A stretch of 7,255 bases of DNA from Clostridia bacterium. Its GTDB lineage: Bacteria; Bacillota; Clostridia; Oscillospirales; Acutalibacteraceae. Numbering within the stretch: the stretch's first letter is position 1; every line of letters starts with the position of its first letter. Below, piece by piece: positions 1 to 6,904 of this stretch. The position numbers and the translations under genes are program-made. A model generated the notes under the pieces. That model searched no databases. It was not told the DNA's origin and worked only from the letters and a program-made list of their open reading frames with translations. The stretch spans positions 1 to 7,255 of the forward strand of contig JAUNQL010000051.1 in NCBI GenBank assembly GCA_030536195.1, given 5' to 3'.

Positions 1-1192
1 AGTTGCCAAGGTAGAGGCAGCCAAGGCTAAGAGACGTGTAGTTGACGGCCACGCTCCAATGCTTAACAGCAAGGACCTTGATAAGTATCTAAGCTATGGC
101 ATAGGTTCAGACCACGAGTGCTCAAATGAGGCCGAGGCTAAGGAGCGTATCAGCAAGGGCCAGTACATCATGGTTCGTGAGGGTACAGCTGCCAAGAACC
201 TTGACGCTCTCTCACCACTCTTTGAGGAGCCATGGAACCGTCGTGCAGTACTCTGCACAGACGACAGACACCCAGCTGACTTGCTCGCACAGGGCCACAT
301 CGACAACGTTGTTCGTCGTGCCCTTGAAAACGGTGCTAAGCCAGTGGTTGCTATCCGTATGGCTACAATTCAGCCAGCACAGTACTTCGGCCTTGCCGAT
401 GTAGGCGCTATCGCTCCTGGCTATCGCGCAGACATCCTTGTACTTAACGACCTTGATGCTATCGACATCTGTGATGTCTATGCTGCTGGTTCACTTGTAG
501 TATCAAACAAGGAAGTTCAGCCATTTGACATTCCAAGTGCTGATGCTTCACTTGACGCTATGGTTCGCAACTCAATCCACATGGATGAGGTTGTACCAGG
601 CTTCTTGAAAATTGACGCAACTGGCAAGAAGGTTTGCCGTGTTATAGACGTTGTCCCAGGACAACTCCTCACAAACGAGGCACAGCTTACAGTTGACTTT
701 GATAACGGCAACAACGGTATCGATGTTGCACAGGATATCTTAAAACTCGCTGTTATCGAGCGCCACCGTGGCACAGGCCACAGGGGCCTCGGATTTATCC
801 GTGGCATTGGCCTCAAAGCCGGCGCTATCGCTGCAACAGTATCTCACGACTCACACAACCTCATCGTTATCGGCACCAACGATGCCGATATGGAGAAGGT
901 TTCAAACTACATCCGTGAGATCGGCGGTGGCAGCGCTATCGTCGTAGACGGCGAAGTTGTGGCATCAATGCCACTCCCAATCGCTGGCCTTATGACAGAT
1001 AAGCCAGCTGAGGTTATCGCGCAGGAGAACGAGACAATCCGTGCTAAGGTAAATGAGATCGGTGTTAACTCTGGCATCGAGCCATTCATGAACATGGCTT
1101 TCGTATCCCTTCCAGTTATCCCATCACTCAAGATGAGCACACAGGGCCTCGTTGACGTAGATAAATTCGAGCGCGTAGACCTCTTCGTTTAA
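1..1192 (+). CDS. ade: Adenine deaminase, 5'-truncated by window edge
   Basis: Deaminates adenine to hypoxanthine and ammonia in cytosolic purine salvage. The reading frame is open from the first full codon at base 2, so the start lies upstream; 396 residues are visible, against roughly 570-600 for the family. An ATG at 59 lies inside the conserved DGHAP segment and is not the start. Numbering from base 2, the remaining amidohydrolase part shows DGHAP (His17), GSDHE (residues 36-39), REGTAAKNLDAL, and TDDRHP (Asp87, Asp88, His90) followed by GHID. The C-terminal adenine deaminase domain follows, with HRGTGHRGLGFIRG and SHDSHN (281-286). Proline is almost always CCA and glycine often GGC, which may mean good expression. 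The gene ends in tandem stops (TAA TAG) and is followed by a terminator. The motif set is specific to this family, so the call is firm. Confidence 0.96.
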   Translation, partial: VAKVEAAKAKRRVVDGHAPMLNSKDLDKYLSYGIGSDHECSNEAEAKERISKGQYIMVREGTAAKNLDALSPLFEEPWNRRAVLCTDDRHPADLLAQGHIDNVVRRALENGAKPVVAIRMATIQPAQYFGLADVGAIAPGYRADILVLNDLDAIDICDVYAAGSLVVSNKEVQPFDIPSADASLDAMVRNSIHMDEVVPGFLKIDATGKKVCRVIDVVPGQLLTNEAQLTVDFDNGNNGIDVAQDILKLAVIERHRGTGHRGLGFIRGIGLKAGAIAATVSHDSHNLIVIGTNDADMEKVSNYIREIGGGSAIVVDGEVVASMPLPIAGLMTDKPAEVIAQENETIRAKVNEIGVNSGIEPFMNMAFVSLPVIPSLKMSTQGLVDVDKFERVDLFV

Positions 1193-1203
1193 TAGAAATT
1201 AAA

Positions 1204-1231
1204 AGAGCGGCCATTCGGCCGCTCTATTTTT
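1204..1231. terminator. Bidirectional intrinsic terminator between ade and prmA
   Basis: An 8-bp perfect GC-rich stem (GAGCGGCC at 1205-1212, GGCCGCTC at 1217-1224) closes an ATTC tetraloop and extends by an A-T pair. On the plus strand it is followed by TATTTTTTT. On the minus strand it is followed by TTTTAATTTC. It sits in the 47-base gap between two convergent stop codons (1192 and 1240), so one hairpin can end both transcripts. Confidence 0.93.
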
Positions 1232-1239
1232 TTGCCTAT

Positions 1240-2196
1240 TTAGTTTAGGACGAAGCAGAGCCAGTTCTCTGACTGGTGTCGCTCCAAGATGTTAAAACCA
1301 TATTGGTTGAAAGCACTGAGGACATCGTCCTCACGTGAGTCGATAATGCCCGAGACAATGAAGATGCCACCTGGCTTCATGAACTGTCTCGCATTTTGAC
1401 AGAAGAGGATGATGATGTCAGCGACGATATTTGCCACAACTACGTCGAATTGACCGTGTACTTGCTCCGTCATATCGCCACAGTAGATGGTATATTCCGG
1501 TTCTGTAAAGGCATTGGCCTTGCCATTCTCGACTGCTGTCTTGGTTGCAAGCTCGTCAATGTCCACACCTACGGCATTTTTGGCGCCGAGCAACAGGGCT
1601 GAGAGGGCTAAAATGCCGGAACCGCAGCCAAGGTCCAGGACGGATTCGCCACCGCTGATTTTCTGCTCGAGGGTTTCGAGGCAGAGGCGGGTGGTGTTGT
1701 GGGTGCCTGTACCAAAGGCGAGGCCTGGTTCAAGCAGGAGGACTTTTCTGTCCTTTGGATCATAGTCGGTCTCCCAAGATGGGCAGATGGCGAGTTTCTC
1801 GCCAATCTCGATTGGGTGGAAGTTCTCCTTCCACTTGTTTTGCCAGTCCTCATTTTTGATGAGGCCCTGGTCGATTTCATTTTTGATACCTTCGGAGTTG
1901 AGCCTGTCGGTGAGGAAAGATATCGCCTCAGCTGGGTTCTCATCCGGTTTGATGTATATGTGGATGTAGCCGATACTCTTGTCCTTTTGGAGCAACTCCT
2001 CGTCTATAAGGTCGATGTGAGCTATCTCCCAGGACTCCTCCTCAAGGGTACGATAGTCCTCGATATAGATGCCGTATGGCACGGTCATGTTGGCGATGTC
2101 CGCCACACGGTCGATGTCATCGGCATTAATTTTTATCTTGATCTCGGTCCAGTCAGCGTCTGGACCAAAGTCGATATAGGCGTTGTTATCGCTCAT
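1240..2196 (-). CDS. prmA: Ribosomal protein L11 methyltransferase PrmA
   Basis: SAM-dependent enzyme expected to methylate ribosomal protein L11 on several amino groups in the cytosol. The 318-residue product is normal length for Gram-positive PrmA. An N-terminal substrate-recognition region (about 1-105) leads to NEDWQNKWK (115-123), then the PrmA hallmark FGTGTH (161-166), SAM motif I VLDLGCGSG (186-194), the acidic motif VDID (211-214), and VANIVAD (254-260), which matches the family's catalytic Asn-containing motif. The ATG at 2196 follows the yhaM stop by one base, and its ribosome-binding site (GAGGAATA) lies in the last yhaM codons, so the two are co-transcribed and probably translationally coupled. 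It is last in its operon and runs into the shared terminator. In many Firmicutes prmA sits next to dnaJ or rsmE; neither is here. Confidence 0.96.
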   Translation of the reverse strand: MSDNNAYIDFGPDADWTEIKIKINADDIDRVADIANMTVPYGIYIEDYRTLEEESWEIAHIDLIDEELLQKDKSIGYIHIYIKPDENPAEAISFLTDRLNSEGIKNEIDQGLIKNEDWQNKWKENFHPIEIGEKLAICPSWETDYDPKDRKVLLLEPGLAFGTGTHNTTRLCLETLEQKISGGESVLDLGCGSGILALSALLLGAKNAVGVDIDELATKTAVENGKANAFTEPEYTIYCGDMTEQVHGQFDVVVANIVADIIILFCQNARQFMKPGGIFIVSGIIDSREDDVLSAFNQYGFNILERHQSENWLCFVLN

Positions 2197-2197
2197 A

Positions 2198-3169
2198 TTA
2201 TTCCTCGATTAAATTGGCCTGTGGTTTGATCTCCTTGCGGCCGTGATTATAGATTCGAACGTTGTCGAGTGCCCACTGACGGGATGTGAGTGTGCCTGGT
2301 TCCACCTCGGAAGCGAACTCGGAAATCTCATATATTTTGGCGTCAAGGTCGTCGAGCATGTTGAGGACAGAGGCCTCAAGGAACATTGGACGAACTGCTG
2401 CGCCAAACTCTGGATTGCCGTGGTGGGAGAGGAGCATGTGCTCAAGGAGCAATGTCTTCTCCTCTGGAATCTGTAACTCCTCCGCTGTCTTGCGGACGAT
2501 GAAGGCGCCACGAACAAGGTGACCGACAAGGTTGCCATCGATCGAGTACTCACTGGCAACGCCCAGTGAGGAGGACTCGATTTCAACGAGCTTGCCGATG
2601 TCGTGGAGTGCGGCGCCTGAAAGGAGGAGGTCACGATCAAGTTGTGGATAGACCTCACATACCTTGAGTGCGGTTGTCATGATTGAGAGTGTATGGAAGA
2701 GGAGACCGCCACGCATAGCGTGATGGAGGCGGAGTGCTGCTGGGTAGTAGAGGAGCTTGTCCTTGTTGTCCTCATATACCTTAAGGCAGACTTTCTTAAG
2801 GTCCTCATCGCTAAAGCGACAGATGAGTTCGCAGATTTTCGCGAACATGTCTTCTGGCTTGTAGTCAGCGGACTTGACATAGTCCGCAATGTTTACATTG
2901 TCCTGGGCTGTTGCAAGGCGGATGAGTTCAATCCTCATCTGTGGCCTGCCGTTGTACTCGGAGATTGTGCCGCGCACCTTTACAAGGTCGCCGGCATTGA
3001 AATCACCGTCAACATAGTCCCAAAACTTGCCGTTAATCTCGCCGTCCTTGTCGGCGAGGTCTATATCAAGATACTTGCCACCTTTGGTTGACACTTTTAC
3101 CTCCGCCTGTTTAACAATGGCGAAGCCATCAACCTTGTCGCTACCCTCTTTGATTGGTTTAAAATTCAT
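2198..3169 (-). CDS. yhaM: YhaM-type 3'-5' exoribonuclease (OB fold + HD domain)
   Basis: Predicted cytosolic metal-dependent 3'-5' exoribonuclease in RNA decay and end trimming, by homology to Bacillus subtilis YhaM (about 314 residues; 323 here). Residues 15-88 form the nucleic-acid-binding OB fold, including GKYLDIDLADKDGEINGKFWD and GRPQMRI. Residues 145-310 form the HD domain: LRLHHAMRGGLLFHT (His149, His150, His159), the HD pair ALHDIGK (His189, Asp190), LLSHHG (His249, His250) and LDDLDAK (273-278). The start at 3169 (MNFKPIKEG) is chosen because GAGGTG lies 6 bases upstream and the promoter lies between it and the alternative in-frame ATG at 3217, whose 16 extra residues look unlike the family. 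It is first in an operon with prmA, one base downstream. No key HD residue appears to be missing. Confidence 0.93.
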   Translation of the reverse strand: MNFKPIKEGSDKVDGFAIVKQAEVKVSTKGGKYLDIDLADKDGEINGKFWDYVDGDFNAGDLVKVRGTISEYNGRPQMRIELIRLATAQDNVNIADYVKSADYKPEDMFAKICELICRFSDEDLKKVCLKVYEDNKDKLLYYPAALRLHHAMRGGLLFHTLSIMTTALKVCEVYPQLDRDLLLSGAALHDIGKLVEIESSSLGVASEYSIDGNLVGHLVRGAFIVRKTAEELQIPEEKTLLLEHMLLSHHGNPEFGAAVRPMFLEASVLNMLDDLDAKIYEISEFASEVEPGTLTSRQWALDNVRIYNHGRKEIKPQANLIEE

Positions 3170-3181
3170 TAAAAACACCTC

Positions 3182-3217
3182 ACCTAGGATTATATCAAAA
3201 CTATGGTAAAGTATCAA
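3182..3217 (-). promoter_or_regulatory. Promoter of the yhaM-prmA operon
   Basis: On the minus strand, TTGATA (3217-3212) and a perfect TATAAT (3194-3189) are separated by 17 bases, close to the sigma-A consensus. The expected start of transcription is near 3182, leaving a leader of about 13 bases that holds little more than the GAGGTG ribosome-binding site (3181-3176). This placement rules out translation from the ATG at 3217. Confidence 0.78.
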
Positions 3218-3232
3218 TTTTTGTGATAAAAT
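3204..3232 (+). promoter_or_regulatory. Candidate promoter of the M16 peptidase-lgt operon
   Basis: An extended -10 element, TGATAAAAT (3224-3232), lies 34 bases before the start codon of the peptidase gene, in a gap with no upstream co-directional gene. The -35 region 17 bases upstream (TGGTAA, 3204-3209) matches poorly, so the extended -10 would have to compensate. It overlaps the divergent yhaM promoter. A second -10-like TATTAT at 3238-3243 is a weaker alternative. Confidence 0.5.
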
Positions 3233-3253
3233 CTTTTTATTATTTTCATTTTT

Positions 3254-3259
3254 AAGGAG
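3254..3259 (+). promoter_or_regulatory. Ribosome-binding site of the M16 peptidase gene
   Basis: AAGGAG six bases before ATG at 3266. It is near-ideal in sequence and spacing, and fixes the start of the fused peptidase. Confidence 0.85.
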
Positions 3260-3265
3260 TGTATT

Positions 3266-5704
3266 ATGAAGGATACATTCAATACCGTAGAAGTTGCCAG
3301 TGGCGTACGTGTCTGCTCGTACGAGACAGACCGTTTTACAACTGGCAGGATATCCTTTAATATCGCAGTTCCTCTTTCAGAGGATAGGGTTAGTGCAAAC
3401 TCTATGATTGCATTTATCTTAAACCGTTCGTCCAAGGACTATCCAACATACAGGGAACTTAACAAGAAACTCGCATCACTCTATGGTGCGACACTCACAC
3501 CAACTGTTGCCAAGTTTGGTGACACCCAGCTTATCCGCATCTCTATGTCAATGATAGGCAACAAGTTTGCCTTTGACGATGAGGATATCATGCTCTCATG
3601 TGCGAAGCTCTTGTTTGACGTAATATTCAGTCCAAATGCTGTGGATGGCGCTTTTGTGGAATCCGAGGTTGAGGCTGAGCGCAGGCTTGCGCTCGAGCGC
3701 CTTGCAACCTCTATGAACGACAAGCGCCGCTATGCCCTCGACCGTATGGTTGAGGAGATGTTTGTTGGCGAGCCGTACAGACTCAATCCGCTCGGTACAT
3801 TCGACGGATTGTCAGCTGTTACAGGCGAGTCGATTTATAGCGCATATAAGGACGCTATAACTGGTGGTCGCATCCAAGTTGATGTCTGTGGTTCAGTTGA
3901 TGCTGATGCAGTTGCTGACTTGCTTGAGACATACCTTGAGGGTGTTGAGCGCAACCCAGTTATGCTCTTTACTTCTGTCCTTTACTCGGCTGATGAGGTC
4001 CGCCGAATCGAGGAGGAGATGGTAGTAAATCAGGGCAAGCTCGTTATGGGACTCAGAGCGGGCATGGCTGATGAGGCAGACTATCCAAAGATTAAAGTTA
4101 TGTGCGACCTCTTCGGCGGTGGCACATACAGCCGACTCTTCTCGGTTGTTCGCGAGCAGATGAGCCTTTGCTACTACTGCTCCGCTCGCGTTTACCGCAA
4201 CAAGGGCTTTATCGTTGTCCAGAGCGGTGTTGAAAACGAGAACGCTGAGACAGCAATTACCGAGATTCAAAACCAGCTTAAGTATGTTGCAACAAGCATT
4301 ACAGAGGATGACCTCGTAATGTCCAAGCGTGCGATTATTGATTCAAACAAGACTATCTGTGATACGCCTGACTCAATTGACGGCTGGCTCTTTACACAGA
4401 TTTTAGACGATGAGATTGAGACTCCAGAGCAACACTCTGACAGGATCAATGCTGTAACACTTGACGATGTCAAGGAAGTACGTGAAATTAAAAATGAACT
4501 TCTCGACTGCTCCTATTTCGAGATAACACACGACAATGGTCTTACAATCTTTGTCTATCCTAAGGAGGGCTATTCCTCAACCTACGCTATCTTTGGTACT
4601 GACTACGGCTCAATCGATGCCGATGGCATACCAAATGGCACAGCACACTTTTTGGAGCACAAGCTCTTTGAATCAGATGAGGTTGATGCCTTTCAACTCT
4701 TTGCCCAGACAGGCGCATCTGCCAATGCCTATACGACATTTGACAGGACATGCTACCTCTTCTCCTGTGGCGACAACTTTAGGGACAACCTCAAGATTTT
4801 GCTCGACTTTGTAACCCATCCTTATTTCACTGAGGAGACGGTTCAGAAGGAGCAGGGTATCATAGGCCAAGAGATTAGAATGTACCAGGATGAGCCATCA
4901 TGGCAGGTACTTTTCAATCTCCTTCGTGCAGCCTATGTAAATCACCCAGTTAGAATTGACATCGCTGGTACAGTTGAAAGCATTGCTGAGATTAATGCAG
5001 AGATGCTCTATGGTTGTATCGACAAGTTCTATAACTTAAACAATATGTCCCTTGCCTGTGTAGGTAACACAAGCGTTGAGGAAGTGCTCTCGGTTGTAGA
5101 TGAGGTCCTTGGCACAGAGGCACGTCCAGGTGAGTGCGTCAGTCGTCACTTTGACGAGCCGGACAAGGTAGGCCAGTCTTACATCGAGGAGCGCATGGCA
5201 GTGGCAATGCCACAGTTTGCATTCGGTTTCAAGGAGCCAACTGTGGACGCTCGCCCAACACTTCGCGAGCGCATCCTCTCAGCCCTCATTAACGAGTGCG
5301 TCTTTGGTGAGACAACGGAGTTTTACAACAAGCTCCTTGATGATGGCTATATCTCACAGAGCTTTGGCGCCGAGTACTTCACCGGCCCAGGTTACCGCTT
5401 GACCATCTTCACAGGCGACAGCCGTGACCCACAGTATGTCGCTGAGGAGATCAGACTTCGTGTAAACGAAGTTTTGAGGGACGGCATCGACAAGGATGAT
5501 TTCGAGCGCTGTCGCCGTGCACACTACGGCCATGCTATCGACGGACTTGCAAATGAGCTTGTAATGTCCAAGTTCGAAAACTTCAAGCTCTTCGACGAGA
5601 TTGATATTTACAAGAGCATCACAATCGACGAGGCGAATGAACGCTTAAATCGTATGTTTGATGTCAACAACTGCACATTGTCAGTTGTTTTACCAAAGGA
5701 GTAA
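3266..5704 (+). CDS. Fused YmfF-YmfH-type M16 (insulinase-family) zinc peptidase
   Basis: A single 812-residue chain joining two M16 proteins that are usually separate genes of about 425 residues each. Residues 1 to about 405 match the YmfF type: no HxxEH motif, but a clear R/Y signature, YSRLFSVVREQMSLCYY (Arg296, Tyr303/304). Residues from about 408 to 812 match the YmfH type: the inverted zinc motif HFLEH (His461, Glu464 as base, His465) and EQGIIGQEIRMY, where Glu536 is the likely third zinc ligand and Glu529 the assisting glutamate seven residues earlier, as in pitrilysin. The second half lacks the R/Y pair (the equivalent stretch reads EFYNKLLDDGYI). The halves are thus complementary. 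No signal peptide is visible, so it is probably cytosolic. The substrate is unknown; B. subtilis ymfF/ymfH have been linked in some annotation to EF-P modification, which nothing here tests. First gene of the operon; lgt begins 4 bases after its stop. Confidence 0.93.
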   Translation: MKDTFNTVEVASGVRVCSYETDRFTTGRISFNIAVPLSEDRVSANSMIAFILNRSSKDYPTYRELNKKLASLYGATLTPTVAKFGDTQLIRISMSMIGNKFAFDDEDIMLSCAKLLFDVIFSPNAVDGAFVESEVEAERRLALERLATSMNDKRRYALDRMVEEMFVGEPYRLNPLGTFDGLSAVTGESIYSAYKDAITGGRIQVDVCGSVDADAVADLLETYLEGVERNPVMLFTSVLYSADEVRRIEEEMVVNQGKLVMGLRAGMADEADYPKIKVMCDLFGGGTYSRLFSVVREQMSLCYYCSARVYRNKGFIVVQSGVENENAETAITEIQNQLKYVATSITEDDLVMSKRAIIDSNKTICDTPDSIDGWLFTQILDDEIETPEQHSDRINAVTLDDVKEVREIKNELLDCSYFEITHDNGLTIFVYPKEGYSSTYAIFGTDYGSIDADGIPNGTAHFLEHKLFESDEVDAFQLFAQTGASANAYTTFDRTCYLFSCGDNFRDNLKILLDFVTHPYFTEETVQKEQGIIGQEIRMYQDEPSWQVLFNLLRAAYVNHPVRIDIAGTVESIAEINAEMLYGCIDKFYNLNNMSLACVGNTSVEEVLSVVDEVLGTEARPGECVSRHFDEPDKVGQSYIEERMAVAMPQFAFGFKEPTVDARPTLRERILSALINECVFGETTEFYNKLLDDGYISQSFGAEYFTGPGYRLTIFTGDSRDPQYVAEEIRLRVNEVLRDGIDKDDFERCRRAHYGHAIDGLANELVMSKFENFKLFDEIDIYKSITIDEANERLNRMFDVNNCTLSVVLPKE
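5696..5701 (+). promoter_or_regulatory. Ribosome-binding site that sets the lgt start
   Basis: AAGGAG overlaps the end of the peptidase gene and its stop codon, seven bases before ATG at 5709. It favours this start over the in-frame ATG at 5658, which lies inside the peptidase gene without a comparable site. Confidence 0.85.
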
Positions 5705-5708
5705 TTTT

Positions 5709-6629
5709 ATGAGTGACTACACAGTCGTATATTTCAATGCGATTAAACGTGGATTTTCTATTCCATCGACACTGGTTGATTTCTCAATCGGTTCGCTGGA
5801 CTTCTCAATCAAGTGGTACGGTGTCCTTATTGCCACCGGTTACCTCCTTGCATTGATTTTCTGTACTAGGCTTGCCAAGCGCGCCAAGATAGATGTTGAC
5901 GCACTCTATGACGCCATCATCTGGGGCACAGTTGGCGGCATCATCGGTGCACGCGCATACTATGTGCTTTTCAACCTTGAGTACTACATGGCAAATCCAT
6001 CTCACATACTCAACATCGGCGAGGGAGGACTCGCCATCTACGGCGGCATCATCGGCGCAGTCATCGCAGCACTGATAGTTTGCAAGATTCGCAAACTTCA
6101 TCCGCTCGACTGCCTGGACCTTGCCTCCGTCGGTTTCCTGATGGGTCAGGGCCTCGGTCGCTGGGGTAACTTCACCAACCAAGAGGCATTTGGTACCAAC
6201 ACCAATTTGCCTTGGGGTATGCTCAGTGACAAGACAACCGAGTACCTTATCGACCATCAGGACTTTATGGTCAGCCATGGCCTGACCGTCAGCCCTTATG
6301 AGGGCGTGCACCCAACGTTCCTCTATGAGTCACTCTGGTGCCTTTTGGGCTTTGTCCTTCTCTACTTCATGTTTAAAAACCACAGGAAGTATCGCGGACA
6401 AATCGCCCTTGCGTACGGTGCGTGGTACGGCCTCGAGCGAGGACTTGTTGAGGGCCTGCGTACCGACAGCCTCTACATCCCAGGCACGGACATTAGGATC
6501 TCTCAGATTTTATCTATTGCACTTTGCATAGTATGTTTGGTAATATTAATTGTGAACTTAGTAAGACACAAGACAACTGACTTTGACACAGAGGAGATAG
6601 AGAGCGATGAGCAAGAAGAAAAAGAATGA
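5709..6629 (+). CDS. lgt: Phosphatidylglycerol--prolipoprotein diacylglyceryl transferase
   Basis: Integral membrane enzyme that moves diacylglycerol from phosphatidylglycerol to the lipobox cysteine of prolipoproteins, the first step in lipoprotein maturation. The 306-residue product shows the Lgt landmarks: IKWYG (34-38), GGLAIYGGIIGA (106-117), the signature GRWGNFTNQEAFG (150-162, with Arg151 and Asn154), HPTFLYES (201-208), and YGLERGLVEGLR (240-251) followed by the IRISQ segment. Where E. coli has His103 this protein has Tyr111, which I recall as common in Gram-positive Lgt. Hydrophobic segments lie near 32-54, 67-90, 107-125, 205-222 and 263-286. The tail (291-306) is strongly acidic and is also read in another frame as the start of the next gene. 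It is joined to the peptidase gene by a 4-base gap. Confidence 0.96.
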   Translation: MSDYTVVYFNAIKRGFSIPSTLVDFSIGSLDFSIKWYGVLIATGYLLALIFCTRLAKRAKIDVDALYDAIIWGTVGGIIGARAYYVLFNLEYYMANPSHILNIGEGGLAIYGGIIGAVIAALIVCKIRKLHPLDCLDLASVGFLMGQGLGRWGNFTNQEAFGTNTNLPWGMLSDKTTEYLIDHQDFMVSHGLTVSPYEGVHPTFLYESLWCLLGFVLLYFMFKNHRKYRGQIALAYGAWYGLERGLVEGLRTDSLYIPGTDIRISQILSIALCIVCLVILIVNLVRHKTTDFDTEEIESDEQEEKE

Positions 6630-6861
6630 AATCGTAGAAGAGCTTTCTAAGAAGGAACTCAAGGCCAAGGCTAAGGAAGAAAAGGCCAAGGCTGAGGAGG
6701 AGAAGCGTCAGGCAAAGCTTGCTGCAGAGGCTGCAGTAAAGGCTAAGAAGAAAGCCAAGAAAAAAGCCAAGACACAGAAGAAGATTAAGAAAGTTCTCAA
6801 GAAACAATTCTTTAACAAGAAAAAGGCAAAGCAAAAGAAAAAGGCTTTGGGCCGCTTATAA
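6607..6861 (+). CDS. Lysine-rich small basic protein, function unknown
   Basis: 84 residues, 34 of them lysine (about 40%), with alanine and glutamate making up most of the rest. I do not recognise a family. Residues 1-46 mix Lys with Glu and Ala and could form a charged helix or coiled coil; 47-84 are almost purely basic with one hydrophobic patch (VLKKQFF). No signal peptide or membrane segment is seen. Similar composition occurs in histone-H1-like tails and nucleic-acid- or ribosome-binding extensions, so RNA or DNA binding is a guess from composition. Support for a real gene: GAGGAG (6591-6596) 10 bases before ATG, a start overlapping lgt by 23 bases (coupling), one stop just before a terminator, and frequent use of both AAG and AAA. 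A 12-base repeat (AAGGCCAAGGCT) recurs 21 bases apart at 6661 and 6682, pointing to internal duplication. The alternative is a low-complexity open frame. Confidence 0.7.
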   Translation: MSKKKKNEIVEELSKKELKAKAKEEKAKAEEEKRQAKLAAEAAVKAKKKAKKKAKTQKKIKKVLKKQFFNKKKAKQKKKALGRL

Positions 6862-6867
6862 TTTGTG

Positions 6868-6904
6868 AAAAGGGAGTCAAGTTTTTTCTTGACTCCTTTT
6901 ATTA
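6868..6904 (+). terminator. Intrinsic terminator of the M16-lgt operon
   Basis: A 9-bp perfect stem (GGAGTCAAG at 6873-6881 with CTTGACTCC at 6888-6896) closes a loop of six T. A-T and one G-T pairs lengthen it to about 13 bp, followed by TTTTATT. It starts seven bases after the stop of the lysine-rich gene. Flanking A and T runs could let it work in both directions. Its 3' arm doubles as the -35 box of the rplU promoter. Confidence 0.88.

Noticed and set aside
59..61. ATG at 59 as the start of adenine deaminase
   Set aside because: The frame is open and conserved upstream to base 2 (DGHAP precedes this Met), so the real start is outside the window.
1699..2229. Plus-strand 176-residue open frame inside prmA
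   Set aside because: Antisense to a gene with full PrmA motifs, with no recognisable domain and no supporting start signals.
2693..3091. Plus-strand 132-residue open frame inside yhaM
   Set aside because: Antisense shadow of the OB-fold/HD coding sequence.
3170..3217. N-terminal extension of the YhaM-type protein from an ATG at 3217
   Set aside because: The promoter's -35 and -10 lie between this ATG and 3169, the ribosome-binding site fits 3169, and the extra 16 residues do not resemble the family.
4483..4485. Out-of-frame TGA at the peptidase seam, suggesting a frameshift artefact joining two genes
   Set aside because: A stop one frame over is common by chance. The actual frame runs cleanly through both domains with no start codon for a separate second gene. 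It remains only a point to check in raw reads.
5658..5708. Earlier in-frame ATG for lgt at 5658
   Set aside because: It lies inside the peptidase gene, lacks a good ribosome-binding site, and 5709 has AAGGAG at seven bases.
5805..6311. Minus-strand 168-residue open frame inside lgt
   Set aside because: Antisense shadow covering conserved Lgt motifs, with no ribosome-binding site or family likeness.
6514..6834. Minus-strand 106-residue Leu/Phe-rich open frame resembling a membrane protein
   Set aside because: It is the mirror of the lysine-rich gene: AAG/AAA codons read backwards as CTT/TTT. It has no visible ribosome-binding site and overlaps the end of lgt.
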